From the NCBI GenBank assembly GCA_007922225.1, contig ML679961.1, forward strand, positions 67,097,075-67,161,074: a DNA stretch of 64,000 nucleotides, written 5' to 3'. Under the pieces are notes generated by a model, which saw nothing but the letters and a program-made list of their open reading frames with translations, was not told the origin of the DNA and searched no databases. Each line of letters begins with the position of its first letter. Position 1 is the stretch's first letter. Below, one piece after another: positions 1-13,514 of the stretch. A program made the translations under genes and the position numbers. This DNA is from Emydura subglobosa. Its lineage: Eukaryota; Chordata; Testudines; Chelidae.

Positions 1-3000
1 GCATTCATTAGGATGACCGGGAGCTGACTCTGTTGCAGTCCCTGATTCCTCACAGACAGGATGGTGGTCCCTGGTAAACAACAGAGACTGAGTCGGAACT
101 CAAGCTGTATGAAAGCCTGTTAGTCTGTAGCCAGAGCTGTTTTCTTTAATAAATGGTTCCCATTTAAAATGGACTGTGATTTTATGTATCATTACACTGA
201 TCACTCCGAAAGGTGCAAGACAGATAGTAATGACCCTTTCACTGAATTAAAACAGATCACTTTAAGGAATTTATATTAAATGCCAAGGTATTACCTTATG
301 CATTAAATTATCTTATGACAGCTGTTCCTAACTTTTCCAGGTAATTGTACCAATTTATGAAAAGATCAACTCATCATCTGTACCAGCTACCGATGGTGAT
401 GTGCAAACTCAAATTGCAAAAGTATTCCAAGTCAGAATTGGTTACAGTTCCGACCACCACCATGAAGCACCAAGGTTTTACTTACATCTTGCTTGTGTCT
501 GCAAAATGTGCACAGAAACGCTTTCTTTTTCTCTCTACCTTCATCTCAATACCTGTGATATTTTTCAAGCTCTCTTCACAGTACATTTCGAATTTCAATC
601 AGGTTCATTGGACTGCTCAAGAGATGGAAAATCACCCATTAATTTTTCCTGTGTCTCTGATTACCTACGTATGCTCTGTGCGATCAGGAGTCTGTTCAGT
701 TCAGCAGAAGCTGATTTTAACTGGTTTCTTAGAGAGAGAAGCTGCTGCTCAGTTGGGCTAGCTAACTAAAATTGGAAAAATCCAGAAAAAAAATTTCTAA
801 CCCTGTGCATGTTTGACTCTGGAAGTCAGAGCAATCATCCAAGCATTTATTATTTACAAAAGAATTTAGATATCCCTTTGAATTACTGTCTGTACAGAGG
901 CCTAAATTACCCACAAAACTTGTTCTACCATCTAGTAGAGCTTTTTCAGTTGCTTAGGAATGACTTTATTATTTCCTCCGATTATGATTTGTTTAGTGGT
1001 GACAGTGTGTTCAGTGTTGTACAATACAAAAAATAAAGACATCCCCTGTACTAAACATCTTACAATCTACGAGAGAGACATACAGAATACAGAACGCAAT
1101 AGAAAAAAAGTGATGGATAATTTAAGTGTATATAAAGTCTTCTTTTTAGCAAGATTTGAATGAAGAAAGAGTGATGGTTTGGGATGGGAAGCACATTCAG
1201 TGCATAAAGGGCAGTTTGGAATAATGCATAGACACAGGAGTGAGGAAAGGTGAAATGGGAACTGAAGCTGGCATCACTGCCAGAATGAAGAAACTGAAAG
1301 GTGGATGTAGCAGAATGTGGGAGATCATGATACACTATGGTTTTCAACATCAGCAACATGCTGACAAAGTCCAGCTCCAAATGTTTTTCATTTCAAATAT
1401 AGAGAATACCATCTCCCAGCTATCCCAGCACCTGTGAAAAAAGCTCCTGGATAAAGTGCAGCTGGTTGAAACAAAACTGGGCAATGTTGGTACAAAAAGG
1501 AAAACATTTTGAAGAATTAGCCATAACTATAATGCCATTCCTCAGTTGGGGGCATTTGTCTCCTGTCAAGGTGAATACACAATCTTGGGTCATAATAGAC
1601 TTTTTATTATTCTTAGATACCCAAATAGCAACAGTGGCAGACATATGTTTCTCCATCTTTGGTTCATCTCTTCCTACTAGATATGGAAATGGCCACCGTG
1701 ATCTATTCATTTGCTACCTGCAGGATAGAATCGCAATATGCTATGCCTGAGAATGTAAGTGGAGGCTTTGAGTAAGCTCTAGCTAGTTTAACATGCTGTC
1801 TATTAAGAAACGGGGTGACAACAATATATCACTCCAGTACTCCACACACTATCTTCCTGTGCAGTAATCTAACCATTTTCTGGTTTTGACATTCAAAGCC
1901 TTCAAATTGCAGAGTCTTAGCTACATCAGGCACTGCATCTCTCTCTTACCACAACAGATGAGCTCAGTGGGAATTCTGAAGCTGATTTTACCTGGCTGAA
2001 GCTCACAGAAACAGGGCTTTTTCAGTTTTTGGCTCCTGGCAGTAGAATGCTGCTTTCAGAGCTGAATGAGACACTTATCTGTTCTCAAAAGCCTTCCCCA
2101 CAACCTTAAAAGAAAGCATGGCACCACTTCAGTCAAAATAAGTGTCAAGTACTCCAATGCTTAGTTTTAAAAACACAAAAACAAACTAACAAAGCTCTCA
2201 AGCATAACAGGAGAAGGGGCCAGAACTCCTGAGACTGACAGGCTGGTTTTTATAATTTTGTTGACAGCCACCTACCATGGCAAAGAATGCATTATAAATA
2301 CCAGATTTATAGGTAGGTAGAATATAAACCTAAGGAAAATAAATCAAAATACTACAAAATAAAATTATGCTTCAGACTTGTACCCCAGTATATTAAGATG
2401 TTTGCAGATGTTTTACAGCTAAAATGGCAGAAAAACAGCATAGATGCATACAGGGACCTCTGGTATTTTTAAATTTCTTTAACAATTAGAAAATGTTCTC
2501 TCTTTATTACATAAACAAAACCCTCTCAAGCAAAAGCTCCCGTATTCAGGAATCCCAAACCTGCTATGTAAAGGTTTATTATTTCCAACTTCTGCATGTC
2601 ACAGGTTGGGCTGCTGTGCCTCATGGTAGTGAAGACACTTGCTGTCTTAGCCCACAAGTTCTGGCTGCCTGCCTGCCTGGAGCAGAGTGGCCAGTACCAG
2701 TCTCTACACAGTTAAAGTGAAAAACTCAGAATCTGGCTGCCTGAATCTGTAAATAAAGAAACAAAACCTTAAAGGCAAGCACTTAGTTGCAGCACTTTAA
2801 GGCAAGGCCCTGACATTCTGGGCTAGCCCTGAGAAGCTTCTTCTCTTATCCAGTCTCACCCAGTACTGCCCCTGAGAAGTAGAAGGGAAGCCTTCTTAAT
2901 TGGCCTGCAGGGTTCCAATTGATCAGTGTCTCTTCCTGGCCCATCTAGGCCTCTGTAGGACTAAGTGTGGTTGGTAGCTGGCTTGAGCAGCAGGGTGTCA

Positions 3001-3900
3001 GGGCACTGATGGCTCAAGCAGCAAGCAAGAAGTTCGGATAGACCCCATCACACAGTATAATTTTCAGGGATGCACACATGAAAAATCAGACAGTCAGTTC
3101 AGCCTAAAGGGATTTGTCTTGTTTTGCAGAATAATTTAATGTACTCACTAGCAAAAATTATTTAAAAAAAAATACCAGTACACAAACTCCTTCTGAGCCA
3201 AGAAGAATCACTGCCTGTGTCAGTTTAATTCCACATGCTTTAACTCGTTGCTGCGGTATACTGACTTTACTCTCAAGTGAAATTAAATAAAAATGTTATA
3301 GATGTTACAAAGTGACTACATATTTAACATTATCAAATTGCCACAGTCCATTCTCCAATAATATGCTCAAGTGGATAGACAAATTATATTTCCATTTACT
3401 GGGCTAATATGTTGTCTGTGGCTTGGTTGAGACGGCATGAATACTGGGGTACCTCCTCACCCACTGAAAGACAAGACAGCCAAAAACCATCCAGGAATTT
3501 CCCATTTTCTAGGGTTCCCTCCTCTACTTCTCCAATTTGATTCCTGCTGAAAAAGGTATCTGTTAGCCCACTCTGCTTCCCTATCTAAGAAAGCAAGTGT
3601 CTTGTGGAAAGCCCTGTAGGATGGGACTCTGCACTATCTTCTCTGAAGTAGTAAGAGGGGATGCAATATGGGATTTCAGTGACCTCAGACACAGAGATCT
3701 GTATAGCTGTATCCTATAAGAAAAAACCCTGAGGGGAACAAGAAAACTGAGGATGACTAGAAAAGGAATGTTAAGTTTGTCAGAAGGGGAAGAAAGGGAA
3801 TGGGGGATCTCTGGGCCTTTGCCCACTTTCCCAAAGAGAGAGCCTCTCACTGAAGTTCTAGGGGTAAGCAATCTGCAGTCAAGAACTGTGTCCAGAGACA
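1..3900. other. Intergenic DNA downstream of FUT8, no gene recognised
   Basis: About 3.9 kb of unique-looking, AT-rich sequence. Open frames here are short, overlap on both strands and match no family I know. The stretch 2590-3060 is richer in GC and has the look of an old interspersed repeat, but I cannot name it. Confidence 0.5.
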
Positions 3901-3929
3901 CCTGTGCAATAAGCTGATAGCATTTAGTT

Positions 3930-5600
3930 AAAAGTGTACAGGAATGCTCGGTGATAGCTTTGAAAAGCTTGACCAGTGATCCCCGTCTCCTCTCTAACCT
4001 AGGAGCTGTTTATGGATCTAGTGCAATGGGCAATAAGTCTCACTAGACAAAGAACTTGTATGGCCTTATAAGCCTCATGGATACTGCACCTGATCCATTT
4101 GATCATGAAGCTTTTCATTGAGCCATGGAAGATAATGAAAAAGGGGACCATTTTCCTGAAGGTTTCTGTTCTGCCTAAGTATATCTTGAGGGCCTTGTGA
4201 ACTTCAAGAGGAGCTAAGCTTTTCCCTTCCTCACTAAAGATTTGGACAGAAACTAAGAAGGGAGGTATATTGGTTAGATGAAAGCAGGAAAAAATATTTT
4301 TGGCAAAAATTAGGACAGATGCAAATAATCTTGTTGCTCTGAAAAACCAAAAATGGAGGACTACTGGAAAGCATGGAGTATTCCCCACTTTTCCTGGCCA
4401 AAGTGATCAGTACCCAGAAACTACCATTAGAGTGAGGAACTGCAAACCTAGCAAGCAGAAAGGCCTGCAGGGAGATTCAGAACACAGAAGAAGACAAGGT
4501 TCAGAGTCTTGGATCATGGAACTAATTTGAGGGCACAGAAAGACACAGTCTTCAGGAAACCTAACACCAGCATGGAGGACCCCACCGAGGCCAGCCATTA
4601 CTAGATGTCTTAAGACACTGAGGGCAGAGGTCTGAACTCTATGGGAGCTAGGGGTTAGTTCTTGTACATTTCCTGAAGGATATCTAAGATAGCTGGGATT
4701 TTGGCTTGCCTAGCTGAAAACCAAAACCAAAACCAAACAAAACATTAAAACCAAATTAAAACAAAAACAAAAAGCCCTGGGTCTGCAACAGTTGGGAAAA
4801 AATACCAACACCCACAACTGATCAAAAATGGAAAAGGTACTGGCTTTGTGGATGCAGCATGGTCTGAGGAGCCCTATAAAAGATGCCCAGTTCTGAAGGA
4901 GCCCCTGTAGCAACTTCAGGCACCTGGTCCTGAGGGTATTCCCGCACCATGCTAAAGAACATTACAGGCAGATGGATTTTTACACTTTGGTAGAGCATCA
5001 GCAGGTCTGCATACCAAGCCTGTCTCGGCCAGTTTAGGGCAATTATTATTAGAGGACTCTGGTGGCAAGCAGTTGTATTGTGAAGGAAGGAAACGTGTAA
5101 ACCAAGGGAAAGTTCCAGGGAAGAACAAACATGTCCCAGATGAACATTACTGGGTTCAGGTACCTGCTGCCAAAAGGAGCAGTTGGCATTGTATTTTATT
5201 GCAAATAGGTCTATGACAGGAATTCCGAAGTTACTGAAGTTCTGTTGGAAGACTTCAGTCTTTAGGGACCACTTCCTTGGAAAAATTTTGAAGCAGCTTA
5301 GTTGTACAGTTAAGATGACAGAGAATGAGAAGGACTTTTCTGAGAGGGGGATCATTTCAATTCAAGCAAACAAAAGAAGCAAAATTCTTAACAGGCATGG
5401 AAATTTTATGCTACTCTGATGGTTCAATTACTATACTGTCATCAGACTTTATGAAGATATGCTTTACCCAGATTAGCCTTCAGAATACTATGAAGGATAA
5501 GCCAGCTGCTTGTGGATTTTTATTTCCCTTGGAGACCATGCTCTCTGAGCTGCATGGGCTTTAGTGTGAGTTCCTTACAGACTTGCATCTGAAGTAATTT
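3930..5600 (-). mobile_element. DIRS-type retrotransposon remnant: RNase H-downstream region and tyrosine recombinase
   Basis: Decayed tyrosine-recombinase retrotransposon read on the minus strand. Around 5250-5170 the frame reads WSLKTEVFQQ followed by IDLFAIKYNANC, matching the segment after the RNase H domain in DIRS polymerases (consensus-like D-L-F-A-T). Around 5050-5000 it reads IALNWPRQAWYADLL. Further downstream, 4230-4020 encodes LEVHKALKIYLGRTETFRK, then MIKWIRCSIHEAYKA and LIAHCTRSINSS. These correspond to the recombinase region that ends in the H-x-x-R block of tyrosine recombinases (A-H-S-T-R in intact relatives). Frameshifts separate the blocks, so it is a dead copy. Its outer ends were not resolved; 5600-6480 may hold more of it. 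Confidence 0.7.
4719..4773. repeat. A-rich simple sequence
   Basis: Imperfect run of AAAACC/AAAAC units inside the DIRS remnant, seen directly. It explains the low-complexity translations here. Confidence 0.8.
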
Positions 5601-6680
5601 GTACTCTATTGGTGTGTTTATTTTAATTATATTTAGTTTTGTTCAATATGAAAACAAGTAAATTGAACAAAGCTGGTGCTCTCCGGGACTACTGCTGTGT
5701 TTGGCCCCAAGAATGGCCTCCCAGAAAAGTCAATCAAATAATGAATTACACCAAAGTCTCTTGCGGAAAGGTTGCTGATATGAGCAACATGACTTCCATG
5801 AATGGACTTGGGGCAAATGCTAAGCCAAATGGAAAACAGCTGCATTGAGAAGCCAGCTATCAATCACAAATCTCAAATACTTCTAGCAAGAATGAGCAAA
5901 TAGATTGTGTAGGCTGGCATCCACAGGTCCACTTGATGCCAGGAAAACTCCCTGTCCAACTACAAGTAGAGTGGATCTGAAGGATTGTTTTCATTTTCTG
6001 AGGATTTATAAACTGGTTCAGCTACTCCAAGTTTAAAAAAAAAAAAAAAGCATTTCTGACAAGGGACAATGGGAGGGCTGACCACCATCTTGGGAAGTAG
6101 TGAATGCTGGAGGAAATTGAAAGGATAACCATGAGAGATAGTAGAAAAGAACCCAGGAGTCCAAAGAAAACTAGAATAAGTTTTAAACATTGGAGGGAAC
6201 TTCCTGACCACTAAGAAGTGACTTTCCTCAAAGAAAGCTTAGGCCTCTTGTCTGAGAAATTGAAACAGGAAGAGAAATTTGTCTGGTAATCTAGGACTTT
6301 CCCCTTGAAAGGGAAATATCTTAAAAATCTGCATGAAAATATCTTTCCATATGACCAAATCCGTAACGCCCAACAATTCACTAGGGAGGTGGTGAGGGTG
6401 TTGGCAAAAAAGCCCCGAGGAATCCCGTACAATGCAGCTCTGACTATTAGCTGTCAATGGGACTAGGGTAACTGGGGGTGGAAGGTGAGGGGGAAGTCCT
6501 GTTTCCTGTGTATGTTTGGTCTGAGGGCTGCAGTCTATGGCAATACATAAAAGCTACTTAATTGAAAAATATGCAAAAAGGTTTTTAGCCCAGCTGGAGA
6601 GAAACCGAGGGAAGATTCCCTTTAGAAAGAATAACTATAACTAGGTACAATGGAAAATAAATTATCACAGAAGATGTAAG
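5600..6680. other. No gene recognised; possible extension of the DIRS remnant
   Basis: Moderate-complexity sequence with a 15-base A run near 6035-6050. A plus-strand open frame at 5639-5848 and minus-strand frames at 5960-6460 match nothing I can name. By position, the minus-strand part would be where the gag and reverse transcriptase of the neighbouring DIRS copy belong, but I see no reverse transcriptase motif. Confidence 0.4.
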
Positions 6681-6684
6681 AAGC

Positions 6685-6981
6685 AGAGCTGTGTGAATTT
6701 TTTGGTTTAATGATCATTCTAAAAAAATTTTAAAATAAATTTTGGGTTGAACAAAACATTTTAAAATTGAAGTAAATTTTGAAACAATAAGTTGTGTCAA
6801 ATAAAAAAACACTGAAACATCTAATTTTGAAAATGTCACAACAAAACATTTTGATTTTTTCAAATTCCCCCCACCATCAAACAAATTTGGCAAAATCAAC
6901 ACAAATTCAAAAAATGTTTGGTTGATCTGAATCTGCATTTTGGGTGAAAAAAGTTTTGGCCAAAAAACTTTGCCCAACTCT
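6685..6981. mobile_element. Short non-autonomous DNA transposon (A/T-rich, terminal inverted repeats)
   Basis: The left end reads AGAGCTGTGTGAATTTTTTG, and the complement of the right end reads AGAGTTGGGCAAAGTTTTTT. These are imperfect inverted termini around a roughly 300-bp core of T- and A-runs. I found no clean target-site duplication, and the core has no coding capacity. Confidence 0.5.
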
Positions 6982-6989
6982 AATAATAC

Positions 6990-8455
6990 GCATATTATAT
7001 GTTTAATAGGAAAGAAGAAAATTATACTGTTATATATTAAAATAAATTAAAAAGAGAGGAATTCAATCAAACACTAGTTTGTATCAAAGCGTATATGAAC
7101 TATAACTGGGCTGGGGGTTTATGCCAATTATTTTGTCTTCATAGAGATAGAAAAAGAGACTTGGAGCTCTGATACAGAGAAACAAAATGGACTTCTGCAA
7201 AACTAACACTTTATTGGGTCAAGTAAAATTGATAATTACTATGTAACAACTAATCACTAGTACCTTCATGAGATGCTCCATTCAAGTTCCTTGCAGGTAT
7301 TTAACAGATACAATCTTTTCATTTTCTATTGTCTCTCTTACCCATGGGCCTTTTACCATTCTGGTAGTGTAAAAGGGCCTTATGGCAACTGTGAATCAAG
7401 TCCACAGTACTTATTTTGTTTAATCTAAAATTGAAATTTGGCTGGGGAATTTACTAATTGGTACTCTCGAAGAAAATAGATCTCTGGAAAGAAAGGTGAC
7501 AGGCAGCCTATTGGAGTGGAAAAGCTGGGGTCTTTTTTCCAGGGCAGTGCTACAGAAGGACAGAACTGTATTCACCAGAGGATCAAATGATCCTATTGGA
7601 ACAAGGGGCCAAGCACATCAAGCTATATCTTATATCTAAAAATAAATATGTTATTGCTAACAATATTTTATATTATTTTATAATATTTTTCAACGTATCT
7701 TTATCAAAGTCATTTCAGTCATTATTCCTCAGGTCTTTAAAAGTAGTAGGGAGACATCTTGCAATACATTTTCTCAGTCTTAGTTTGCTATGCAGTTGCT
7801 GAAATATGACTATTATTTCTCCCTCAGCAGCACTGTTTCTGGTTCTTTGGGTGCTACATTGCCCGTGGGCCGGTTTCAGCTGCCTTGTCCTTCTGGCTGA
7901 TATTTTTATTTGACTTTCCCTACTCCCTAGGAATTTTCATATTTTAATTCATTTGTGAACATTATTTCTGCACTAACCTCCAAGTGATGAGCCGGAAGAT
8001 TATAAAGTCTGCATTTGTAAGCAAAGAGCTTAGACAATCTATATTGTCTATACTTATTTTACAAAATCTAAAAATACTGTATAGCAATAATAATATTTAT
8101 TTAGAAATAACTAAAAAAATAGGGACTCCAAAAACATTAAACTATAGCTATGCACTAATTTTCAGTTTGAGATCAGAGGACAAAGGAATTATTTTTGAAA
8201 AGGTTAAAAAACTAACCATTTTTCCAAGTCTTCTAATTCCAAATAATTTTGTTCATGTTCCTCGAATTTAAGGTTACAGAGGAGCCTATCCTTTTGAAAT
8301 GATACATTTGCTGACAAGTACTATAAACAATGTCATATTTTACTTCAATTTCAAAGTGATTGCATTCGATACCAAAAAATCAATGTTTATAATTCCCTAA
8401 AAAAACTTCATTTTCAGAAGAGGAATAGAGAAGATGAAAAGTTGGAGACTTAGGA
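6990..8455. other. Intergenic, no gene recognised
   Basis: AT-rich stretch with short frames only. I see no repeat family or RNA gene in it. Confidence 0.5.
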
Positions 8456-8458
8456 TTG

Positions 8459-9095
8459 GTCTACATTAGTTTTGTCGACAAAACAGTGGAGGGGTACATA
8501 CTGAAAAGCTCCTCCCACTGATGTAACTCCCCGCTATGCCAACATAATAAAACCACCTCAACGAGATGTGGAGGGCTTATGTCGGTGTAGTTAGGATGAC
8601 GCAGTGTCAGTATAGACACTTTGTTCCTTCTGTTGGCTGTCATTCTTGTCAATGCGGAGCCGAGAAATGGACAAGAAAGTAGAGCAGCTAGAGCTCAGCT
8701 GCTCCCTGCTCCCCTTAAGAGCTGAGTGAGAAGCCCAGGCACCTAGCAGGGAGAAGCCTGGGCAGTTTCCCCTAGCTCACAGTGGGGAACAGGGAGGGGA
8801 GAAGCCCTGGGCGCTTCCCCCAGCTCCTGACAGGAAATGGGGGAAGGGGAGGGACAGCCCGCCAGGAGCCCAGGAACCTGTGGGGCAGCTGGGCTCCCGG
8901 CAGGGAGCTGCCAAGAGAGTTGAGAGACCAGGCTTTCAGCTCCCCACACTGCTCCTATTAGGTCAGTGGAAGTGCTCCTGCTGAGGATGCACACCACTGA
9001 CCCAAGGAGAGTAGTGTGGACATCAGCCACTGCAGTAATTAATACGGTGGCTCTAAGTCGACCTAACGTAGGTCTTTGTAGTGTAGACTAGGCAC
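8459..9095. mobile_element. Non-autonomous DNA transposon with GC-rich core
   Basis: The left end contains GGTCTACATTAG followed by TTTTGTCGAC. The complement of the right end contains AGTCTACACTAC followed by CAAAGACC and TAGGTCGACTTAG, giving paired imperfect termini. The inside is markedly GC-rich (about 8690-8990), unlike the surrounding AT-rich DNA. The shape (short TIRs, unrelated filler) fits a MITE-like element of a kind I associate with turtle genomes. No transposase. A related TCTACACTA terminus occurs again at 28335-28350. Confidence 0.6.
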
Positions 9096-9378
9096 GAGAG
9101 AGAGAGAGATGTCTACAAAAAATTCTGAGTCACTGCAGCCATTCTTCTGAAATCCATTCTCCATAGAAGTACCTGAGAAACACTCACTGGCAGTTATTCA
9201 ACTGAGCAATGAATATGTAAAAATCATCTATAAAATTTCAGCTACTCATTTTTTTAATTTATTTTTTTTGTTATCAAAGACAATGTCCAGAAACATTACA
9301 GTACTAAAGAATCTGTTCATGGCATTGTTTACAAAAGTTCCTAACAGACAGTGAATACTTCATTGTTTGGATGTATCC

Positions 9379-10009
9379 TTTATTTTATTAATGATGAGGT
9401 GAAGTAATCAATGGAATTGTTTTTTTTAAAAAGAATCTTGTAAAGAAAAAAAATCTAGTTTGATTTTTGAATCTGTTGATTGGAGCAAGTTCAGTGCTCG
9501 TGACAAGACCAGATAAAGATCAACTCTTGCCTATCAGTGGAACTGGGCATGGCTCTTCTAAAAAGGTCACAGATCTTTCAAATATAGGCACCATGTTGTA
9601 AATTCCGCACATAAAAAATATGTTCATGTCACTCAAATTACACAATATGGCAGTGTTGTAAGTCTGAGTATTACAGTCAATTAATGGCGAAGAAGAGAGC
9701 CCAGGGCTCACCCATGACTAATGACAGGGACAAATCTTGAAAGAGACAAATAGTATAAAACAACAGTTTTCCTGGGAGGATGTGTGCACGCGCATGTGAG
9801 AGAGTGCATATAACAAAAAAAAGTTCAACAAGAAGTTCAAATAATGGCCTGTCCATTTCTTCCAAGCTTCTTATTCAGTCTGAATGCTAAAGGTTTTCAT
9901 TTTAACTACATGTTAAAATGCGAATTCAAATCCCATGTAAGCCTTTTGTATGTTGGTTGGTTCAAACCAATTAGAATTGAGAATGACTGACAACCTTCCT
10001 TTGTTTGTT
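9379..10009 (-). other. FUT8: Probable FUT8 3' UTR with candidate polyadenylation signals
   Basis: Sequence directly downstream of the FUT8 stop on the minus strand. Two overlapping AATAAA hexamers occur on this strand at 9379-9384 and 9384-9389, about 620-630 nt past the stop, and another lies further left in the T-rich stretch near 9250-9270. No other reading frame stands out. The true cleavage site cannot be fixed from sequence alone, and longer UTR forms are possible. Confidence 0.4.
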
Positions 10010-10396
<387 letters not shown>

Positions 10397-10689
10397 CTAC
10401 ACCCAACAGCTGCATTGCACACAAAAGGAGTTCAAGAATTGGAATTTCCAGCTTAAACTCCCAAGTTCTTTAAATGGTATATTAGAAAAATGCTGTACAC
10501 TTATTAACAAATATCATGTAACCCTGAATAAAGAGATGAAAGCCAAAAAAATCAATGATTTATAAATAATCACAGTTTAGGTTTGTCTTTTTTTTTTTCT
10601 TTTAACCATAATTAGAGATAAAGCAACAAGTAAAAAGTGTCACCTTTCTACACAGAGAAACTTGGTAATCATATTTCCTCTCCTCTCTT

Positions 10690-11200
10690 CTCCTTCTCCA
10701 GGATTTAGAGCTTTTACTCAAACAAAACATCTATCAAGGGCTTTACTTATCCACTGTTGATATCCTGGACCATTCTCAGTCAGGTTTCAAGGCAGATGAT
10801 GGAATAGAGTCAGCATTGGTGGTACTGATGAATGAAGTCCATACAGAATGTCCATGCTTACACTCCTGGGACTGTCTGTGACTTTTGATATTGAATACCA
10901 CTGTTTCATCTCAGGGACATAGCAAGGAAAAGCACTCAAATAGTTCTAAACCTTTATTTCAGTGGATGATGGAGGTTTCTTCCCCTCCAGAGCATTCACC
11001 CCTGGCACCCCACAAAGCTTGATTTTCTCTCCTATCCTTTTTAACTACCGCATGAAACCATTGGGGAGGATTGTGAGATATGATGTTCTACATGCTAGTA
11101 GCATGCAAATGACATCCAGTTTTGTCTCCTTTATCTCCTATAAAAACATCACCATCTGCCAGCTATTCCAACACATGGCCAAGCATTCACAGCATGAACT
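10690..11200 (+). mobile_element. L2-like LINE reverse transcriptase fragment (5' part of a split copy)
   Basis: Decayed plus-strand LINE coding sequence inside a FUT8 intron. Recognisable pieces are HSQSGFKADDGIESALVVLM near 10770-10830, then GTPQSLIFSPILFN near 11000-11050 (P-Q-G-S-x-L-S-P-x-L-F-N in intact relatives) and KPLGRIV. The conserved acidic box (Y-A-D-D) lies in a shifted frame near 11090-11115, damaged. The 3' end of an L2-type element reappears at about 13515, so the DIRS copy between them may be an insertion. Confidence 0.6.
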
Positions 11201-13200
11201 GGCAAGGCATGATCCATCGGTTGAATCTCGTCTGTCTGTTGGTGATTAGAGACAAACAATGTTTGTCAATGAACGTCCTTCTTGCAATATCTTTCATCCA
11301 GATATTAGGCACCAGACACATCCACAAGCAGCTGCAATGTGCATCTGGGTCAATTCCAGATGCATGGCCTATCAACCTCTGCAGATCGATCAGCTCATAT
11401 GAATGTGTTGGAGCTCAGAGTGATTTGTTTCGCTTGAAAATTGTTCCTATCATTGTTGAGGAACCAAGCTGTGCATATTTTGACAACTCCACAGCAATGT
11501 TTTACATAAACAGACAGGGAGGAGCAAAATCAGACTCCTTTGTCAAGAAGCCATTCTGCTCTGGGAATGCATCATTCATTGCATAGATCTCATAGTGATA
11601 TATCTCCCAGGGGAATAAAATACACTAGCAGATCAAAGCTGATCCTCTCACACATGGTCTCTAAAGGAGTCAATGCTGAAACACATTTTCCAAGCATGGG
11701 GATTTTTGAAAACAGACCTCTGAAAAGACATCTCAAAAAACACTATCCTGTTTTGCTCTTGAGGTGGTCGGAGTAAGAGTGCCCTAGCAGATGCAATTCT
11801 AATCTCACAGTTACATCACCTGGGCTATGCATTTTCCATCTTTCCTTTAATTCTTAGGGTTCTAAGGAAAGTGAAGCAGGACAGGGCTCAAATTATCCTT
11901 GTGGCCCCAGCATGGGCTTGTCAGTTTTGGTATCTCTCCAATCATTGGTTCATAACTCTCCCATTTCTACTGAATTAATCACTCCAGACTCAGGAAACAT
12001 ACTCCGTCTGGATCCAATGTCTCTTCACCTTACAGCCTGGAGACTGTATGGTTAACATCACTGGATAAAGAATGTTCCAATGACATCCAGACTAGGAAAG
12101 TGTATTTGGAAATGTTTTTCCCTATGGATGCAGTCAAAACAATCTGATCCTCTTTGGATATCTACTCTATTAATTCTGGACTATCTTCTATTGCTAGTCA
12201 AGACTTTCACTGAACTTGATCAAAGTTCACCTGGCAGCCTTTCATCCTTCTATTCAAAGTTTTTCAGTGTTCTCTCACACAACTGATGAGAAATCAAAAA
12301 GATTTCTTATGGGCTTATTGCACATGTATCCCTTATAAATCCCATTGTATTGGGACTTAAACTTAATCCCTTCTTTGTTTATGGCGCTCACATTTGAGCC
12401 TCTTACATCTTGCTCCTTTAATCACTTATCATCAAAGTGGCATTTTTGGTGGCAATTGCTTCTGCATATACAGTCAGTGAGATCTAGGCACTCGTGTCTA
12501 ACCCGCCATATTCAATATTATATGCAGACAGGGTGACTATGCAACCTCACCCTTCGTTTATCCCTAAAATTGTCGGTCTTTCATATTCATCAGATATACA
12601 CATACCTAAATTTATTTCAAGGCCTCACTCACCTCCAGATGAGACAAATTTGCATACCCTAGATATCAGAGGAGCCCTGATGTACTATCTTAGTAGAAAA
12701 AGGCCATTCAGAAAATCTCCTAGACTCTTTATAGCATAAAGGAATGCATCAAAAGGTAGACTAATCTCCTTTAAGATATTATCCAAATGGATTATGGACT
12801 GTATCAAGATTTCTTACATCAATAAATTACAACGACCAAGTAGAGTGATTGCTCATTCTACCAGAGCCCAAGCTACCTTAGCAGCATACTTCAGCAAAGT
12901 TGCAATCATTGAAATTTGTAGAACAGCAACATCATCCTCAGTTCACACAGCTACCAACCGTTACTCTCAAATATCAGCTTCTAGAGCAGATGCTTGACTT
13001 GGAAGAACAGTTCTGCAGTTCATGCTCAGATGAGCTCCTTGCTCCCACCATCTATTTTACTGACCTGCTAATTAATCACCATTAGTAGGAGCCACATGCT
13101 CAGGAACTCAAGCAGAACAGTCACTTACCTTATAAGTGGTGTTCTTCAAGATGTTCTGTTTATGTGGACCACATGACCCACCCTCCATCCCCTCAGATCA
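11200..13200 (+). mobile_element. DIRS-type retrotransposon, RNase H to tyrosine recombinase and 3' terminus
   Basis: Plus-strand, about 2 kb, broken by stops and frameshifts. In order: an RNase H block DNSTAMFYINRQGGA (about 11480-11525); a linker region with IILVAPAWACQFWYL near 11900-11935; a recombinase region with TNLHTLDIRGALMYYLSRKR (about 12645-12705); KWIMDCIKISYINK; then VIAHSTRAQATLAAYFSK (about 12848-12900), which carries the H-x-x-R block of tyrosine recombinases. A degraded copy of the DIRS end sequence (TTACCTTATAAGTGGTGTTC) follows at 13125-13150. The order RNase H then recombinase is diagnostic for DIRS rather than LTR or LINE elements. It lies antisense to FUT8 in an intron. 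Confidence 0.82.
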
Positions 13201-13303
13201 ATTTTGTCAACCTTTTCAATTATAATATCTTAGTAGCAGAAGAAAATCTTTCCAACCCTAAGGAAATGTTAAATTCACACTATAGTGTATAATGTGCATT
13301 TTT

Positions 13304-13325
13304 AGTGTGTGTGTGTGTGTGTGTA
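13304..13325. repeat. (TG)n microsatellite
   Basis: About ten uninterrupted TG units followed by TATATA, seen directly. Confidence 0.9.
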
Positions 13326-13514
13326 TATATAAATAAAAGAGGAGCTTTCCATCCCACAGCTTTTTTATATTCTCTGCAACTCATCTATCTGTTGCTATCT
13401 GTTAAATTATATCTGTTCGTTCATTTTGGAAAACAACCCATTTTATGGCTATTGTTTAATAGAAATGCTCTGTACCAGCATAATATTTACATATTACAGA
13501 ATGCTTACTGAGTG

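Noticed and set aside
345..769. Two overlapping plus-strand frames of 122-138 codons
   Set aside because: No recognisable family, overlapping frames in AT-rich DNA, and no promoter or exon context.
4822..5355. 177-codon minus-strand frame considered as a host gene
   Set aside because: Contains the IDLFAIKYNANC and ALNWPRQAWYADLL blocks of DIRS polymerases, so it is transposon sequence.
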